A stretch of DNA of 64,000 bases from an uncultured Paenibacillaceae bacterium (GTDB lineage Bacteria > Bacillota > Bacilli > Paenibacillales > K13): positions 992,001 to 1,056,000 of the forward strand of contig CAJXLT010000001.1 in NCBI GenBank assembly GCA_913056365.1, in the 5' to 3' direction. Position numbers and translations under genes: made by a program. Shown piece after piece: positions 61,587 through 64,000 of this stretch. The stretch's first letter is position 1. Every line of letters begins with the position of its first letter. Under the pieces are notes generated by a model. The model had not been told where the DNA came from, did no database searches, and was given only the letters and a program-made list of their open reading frames with translations.

Positions 61587-61847
61587 TTATGCGCCTTCTT
61601 CCATCTTAGATTGCGTCAAATAGCGAATGATATTGTTGATCGAGGAGAAGTGCTGGAAGTCCAACTCCTCATCGTCCCAAGAAACACCGAACTCCATCTC
61701 CATATGCAGCACTAACTTAATGAACGTCATTGAATTAATACCTAGCACCGACAGATCGTCATCCATGCCGATCGTATCCAGCATATCCGGATCATCTACG
61801 TTGTCTCGCAATATCGCCAGCACCTTTTCCTTCCATTCTGTTGACAT
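61587..61847 (-). CDS. Stand-alone acyl/peptidyl carrier protein
   Basis: This 86-residue carrier protein has the phosphopantetheine Ser39 in LGINSMTFIKLVL, an acidic helix region and the usual closing FSSINNIIRYL. The ILRDN...LGINS spacing is that of discrete carriers in polyketide and non-ribosomal clusters rather than fatty-acid AcpP. It would hold an acyl or aminoacyl intermediate for the PKS, radical SAM or BtrH-like proteins of the operon. ATG follows AGGAGG. Confidence 0.93.
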   Translation of the reverse strand: MSTEWKEKVLAILRDNVDDPDMLDTIGMDDDLSVLGINSMTFIKLVLHMEMEFGVSWDDEELDFQHFSSINNIIRYLTQSKMEEGA

Positions 61848-61859
61848 ATCGATTCCTCC

Positions 61860-64000
61860 TTAAGTTGTTTGTAAGTATGCGCGCATGACTTGATCCGCTA
61901 GCTCCCTAAATCGCTGTTCTTGCTCAGCTGCATGTTGCAGACGTTCTGCCAGCTTGCGCAGCACATCGGCGTTGTAGTCAGGCATGTACCAATAGCGGAC
62001 AACACCTTTGCGGACGGTGTCCCAGCTTGTGCGCAGCTGTTCTGCTGCCTGCACGAGCTCATGCTCGTCTCCGAGCAAGAGCTTCAGCCGGTACAAGTCT
62101 GCCTGCTTGCTGTTCATGACTTGATTCAGGAAATCTGCCCAATCCTCCACGCTAGCCTGCATTCGCGCTTCATCGGAGACAGCTGCTGTGAATGTCGAGA
62201 CGAATTGCTCAAGTGTCGCCTCACTGTCCTCTCGTTGCGGCTGATGAGCTATGAGCATCTCTGCGAACAAGCGTGCACAGTCCGTTCGGAGCTGGTCCTT
62301 CGTCGCTGCTTCTCTGCTGGCATCATTCTCACCCGTCAGTCGAATCTCATAATGTGTCGCTTCATGCTCACCTTGACGGATATATCGTGCTGAGAACGAA
62401 TGACACGCTCGCTCCATATCCGCATAGGAGACCAGTTGATGGCGGTAAGACAAGTTCTCGCGGCGCTCATGCTCGATGACGTGAAATTGTCTAGATTGAT
62501 CGTCATATCCGTAGATCAACAGCGTATGGTCCATATGCTCCTTGCCGTAAGCGTCCCTGCGGATCGACAGCTCGTAAGCGTCCACCCAGACGATTACCGG
62601 ATAACCATTGGTAATTTCGGCTCGTAGCCGTTCTACCATGTGCGCATCATTGTGCTGCGCAGTGACGGACAGGCCGAGCTGCGCGAACAATTCCTGATCG
62701 GATCGATACGGTGCGTAGATTACTTCATAGCGGCTGTCATCCTTCGAGATGAGGAACGAGTCATTCAGCAAAATAGGCAATATAGACGCGCCATAGTGAC
62801 GTACGATCGGAAAGAGCGAGTTGTAGAAGCAATTTTTGAAAAACACTTCATTGAACGGCTCCATATTCGCGATGACAACAGATGTATGTCCGCTGTTCTC
62901 TGATTCCTTCGCCATCTCATCGTGTATAGCATCTTGAACAACGTAGCTGTCAGCTTCGGTGCGAGCTTCACCATGCGTCTCCTGCGCGGATGCTGAGGAC
63001 GGATAGCCCTCCGGCAACGATGGCGAATCTGCTCCTGCCATACGCGCAGCAAGCTTCTGAATACAGCGGTCTGCCTCGATATGGTCCGCACTGATCGTAA
63101 TCCCTTGACGGGCTAGATCAACCTCAAGCTTGATCGCTTGGATCGAATTGCCCCCAATCTCGAAGAAATCATCGTAGATATCCAGCGTGTCTAAGCCGAG
63201 AAGCTCTCCCCATATTTGTCCGATCAGCTGCTCCTCCGCAGCATATTCACCGCTCGTCCTTCCTGTCAGTTTCACCGTATTCGCTGCTTGCTCTCCTGTA
63301 TGCGGACCAGCCTTATCGTCGACCCAGCAGCGCACCCGGCGGAATGGATACGTCGGCAAGCTGACCTTGCGGCATGGCGTGTCCGTATACAGCTGTCCCC
63401 AGTCTACCTCTGCACCGCGAACATAGTGCTCTGCCAGCTGCGCGGATAAGCGCAGCTGCTCCGCTGTCGACACTGTCGCTTGAAGCTGATCCAACAACGT
63501 ATCGGAGCTGAGGCTCATCGTGCGTTGTTCTGATGGCGTGATGTTGCCCTCACCTTGCATTTCCTTGGCACGAGCCGTCACCCGATGCACGCCTGCATAC
63601 AAGCCTTCGATGGATTGGCTATTGTCTGCCGCATACGCTGCCAGCTTGTCTGCCAGCTCCTGCTTGTCCTGTCCCATGATGACAAGCCGATAGGCATAGT
63701 GGCCTCTGCCCGTGCCAGCGGTGAAGCAGATGTTTGTGAGCGGCTCCTCCGCTGTGCGCAGCCGCTCGGCATACGCAGCTGACCATTCCTGTAGTGCATC
63801 TGCGCTTTTGGCGGATACAGGCAGCATATAACACGATCGTTCTTGGCTCGCGCTCGAAGGCACTGCCTCCTCAGCATGTATGGCATAAGGCGGCGCTTCT
63901 TCGAGGATGACGTGGCTATTCGTTCCGCTGAATCCGAATGAGCTGACACCGCAGCGCCGCGGCGTATCCGCTTCCTCCCAGTCTGTCAGTCGATCCTGCA
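61860..64000 (-). CDS. Polyketide synthase (KS-linker-ACP-BtrH-like), partial, extends past the right edge
   Basis: The gene starts beyond base 64000; the open frame is codon-aligned through 63998. Visible domains on the minus strand: the end of a ketosynthase with RRCGVSSFGFSG and its catalytic His in TNSHVILEEAP (63890-63965); a KS-linker without an acyltransferase GHSxG and the YPFRRVRCW post-linker; a carrier domain with Ser in GGNSIQAIKL (Ser codon 63144-63146); then a BtrH_N-like domain with Cys (NCFYNSL, 62829-62831) and His (MDHTLLIYGYD, 62526-62528); and a helical DUF4872-like end. This is a PKS whose terminal module is followed by an acyltransferase-type domain. No AT seen; it may be supplied in trans. 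Confidence 0.9.
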   Translation of the reverse strand, partial: QDRLTDWEEADTPRRCGVSSFGFSGTNSHVILEEAPPYAIHAEEAVPSSASQERSCYMLPVSAKSADALQEWSAAYAERLRTAEEPLTNICFTAGTGRGHYAYRLVIMGQDKQELADKLAAYAADNSQSIEGLYAGVHRVTARAKEMQGEGNITPSEQRTMSLSSDTLLDQLQATVSTAEQLRLSAQLAEHYVRGAEVDWGQLYTDTPCRKVSLPTYPFRRVRCWVDDKAGPHTGEQAANTVKLTGRTSGEYAAEEQLIGQIWGELLGLDTLDIYDDFFEIGGNSIQAIKLEVDLARQGITISADHIEADRCIQKLAARMAGADSPSLPEGYPSSASAQETHGEARTEADSYVVQDAIHDEMAKESENSGHTSVVIANMEPFNEVFFKNCFYNSLFPIVRHYGASILPILLNDSFLISKDDSRYEVIYAPYRSDQELFAQLGLSVTAQHNDAHMVERLRAEITNGYPVIVWVDAYELSIRRDAYGKEHMDHTLLIYGYDDQSRQFHVIEHERRENLSYRHQLVSYADMERACHSFSARYIRQGEHEATHYEIRLTGENDASREAATKDQLRTDCARLFAEMLIAHQPQREDSEATLEQFVSTFTAAVSDEARMQASVEDWADFLNQVMNSKQADLYRLKLLLGDEHELVQAAEQLRTSWDTVRKGVVRYWYMPDYNADVLRKLAERLQHAAEQEQRFRELADQVMRAYLQTT

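Noticed and set aside
61860-63863. Gene start at 63863
   Set aside because: The frame stays open and codes for conserved ketosynthase sequence to the window end, so the start is beyond base 64000.

Overview
The window looks like chromosome of an endospore-forming Gram-positive bacterium close to Paenibacillus. The evidence is two germinant-receptor (ger) operons, GGAGG-type ribosome binding sites with frequent TTG/GTG starts, a XerS-type recombinase, YheC/D-like and DUF3231 proteins, and a yrk/cst sulfur operon arranged as in Bacilli. No rRNA, tRNA, CRISPR array or insertion sequence was recognised. Both ends are cut: a flavoprotein gene on the left and a polyketide synthase (PKS) gene on the right.

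Layout. 1-6.6 kb: end of an FAD oxidoreductase, then a surface module made of a class D-like sortase and a transglutaminase-like secreted protein, each behind its own c-di-GMP-I riboswitch, and a 1313-residue cell-wall adhesin with 24 copies of an 18-bp repeat and an LPKTG anchor. 6.7-13.2 kb: aldo/keto reductase, esterase-like hydrolase, AEC carrier, TerC-family protein, GMC oxidoreductase fused to a subunit-3 domain. 13.3-17 kb: FixH-like lipoprotein, PepSY membrane protein, NarL-type two-component system. 17-24.7 kb: metal handling (two CDF exporters, CmtR-like repressor, CadA-like P-type ATPase), an MFS carrier, and a PD-(D/E)XK protein coupled to the ATPase with a frameshifted partner. 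24.7-29 kb: persulfide/sulfur operon (CstR-like repressor, DsrE, rhodanese, TusA-rhodanese, rhodanese-persulfide dioxygenase, TusA, TauE) with four repressor-type palindromes.

29-42.8 kb: ferritin-like protein, XerS, an AT-rich gene-poor stretch, CdsA-like and YiiX-like proteins, sugar epimerase, glycosyltransferase, ATP-grasp spore-type protein, DUF3231, a flavin reductase, an ArsR-UvrA-like pair and a membrane HtrA-like protease. 42.8-57.8 kb: Tyr/Pro-rich cupin, ger operon 1 (A-B-C), Crp/Fnr regulator, molybdate regulator with modAB but no modC, a 52-bp hairpin repeat array, the Fe-S repair gene ric behind a TGTGA-N6-TCACA box, a TIGR01777 epimerase, and ger operon 2 (A-C-D-B).

58-64 kb (minus strand) is the most unusual part: a biosynthetic operon that runs off the right end. 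It encodes a PKS without an acyltransferase in the visible part, whose carrier domain is followed by a BtrH-like (butirosin acyltransferase/C39-like) domain, then a free acyl carrier protein, a radical SAM/SPASM enzyme, a sugar-isomerase-like TIM barrel, and a stand-alone BtrH/DUF4872-like protein with an extra beta-rich C-terminus. This suggests that a carrier-bound acyl chain is built and transferred to an unknown acceptor.
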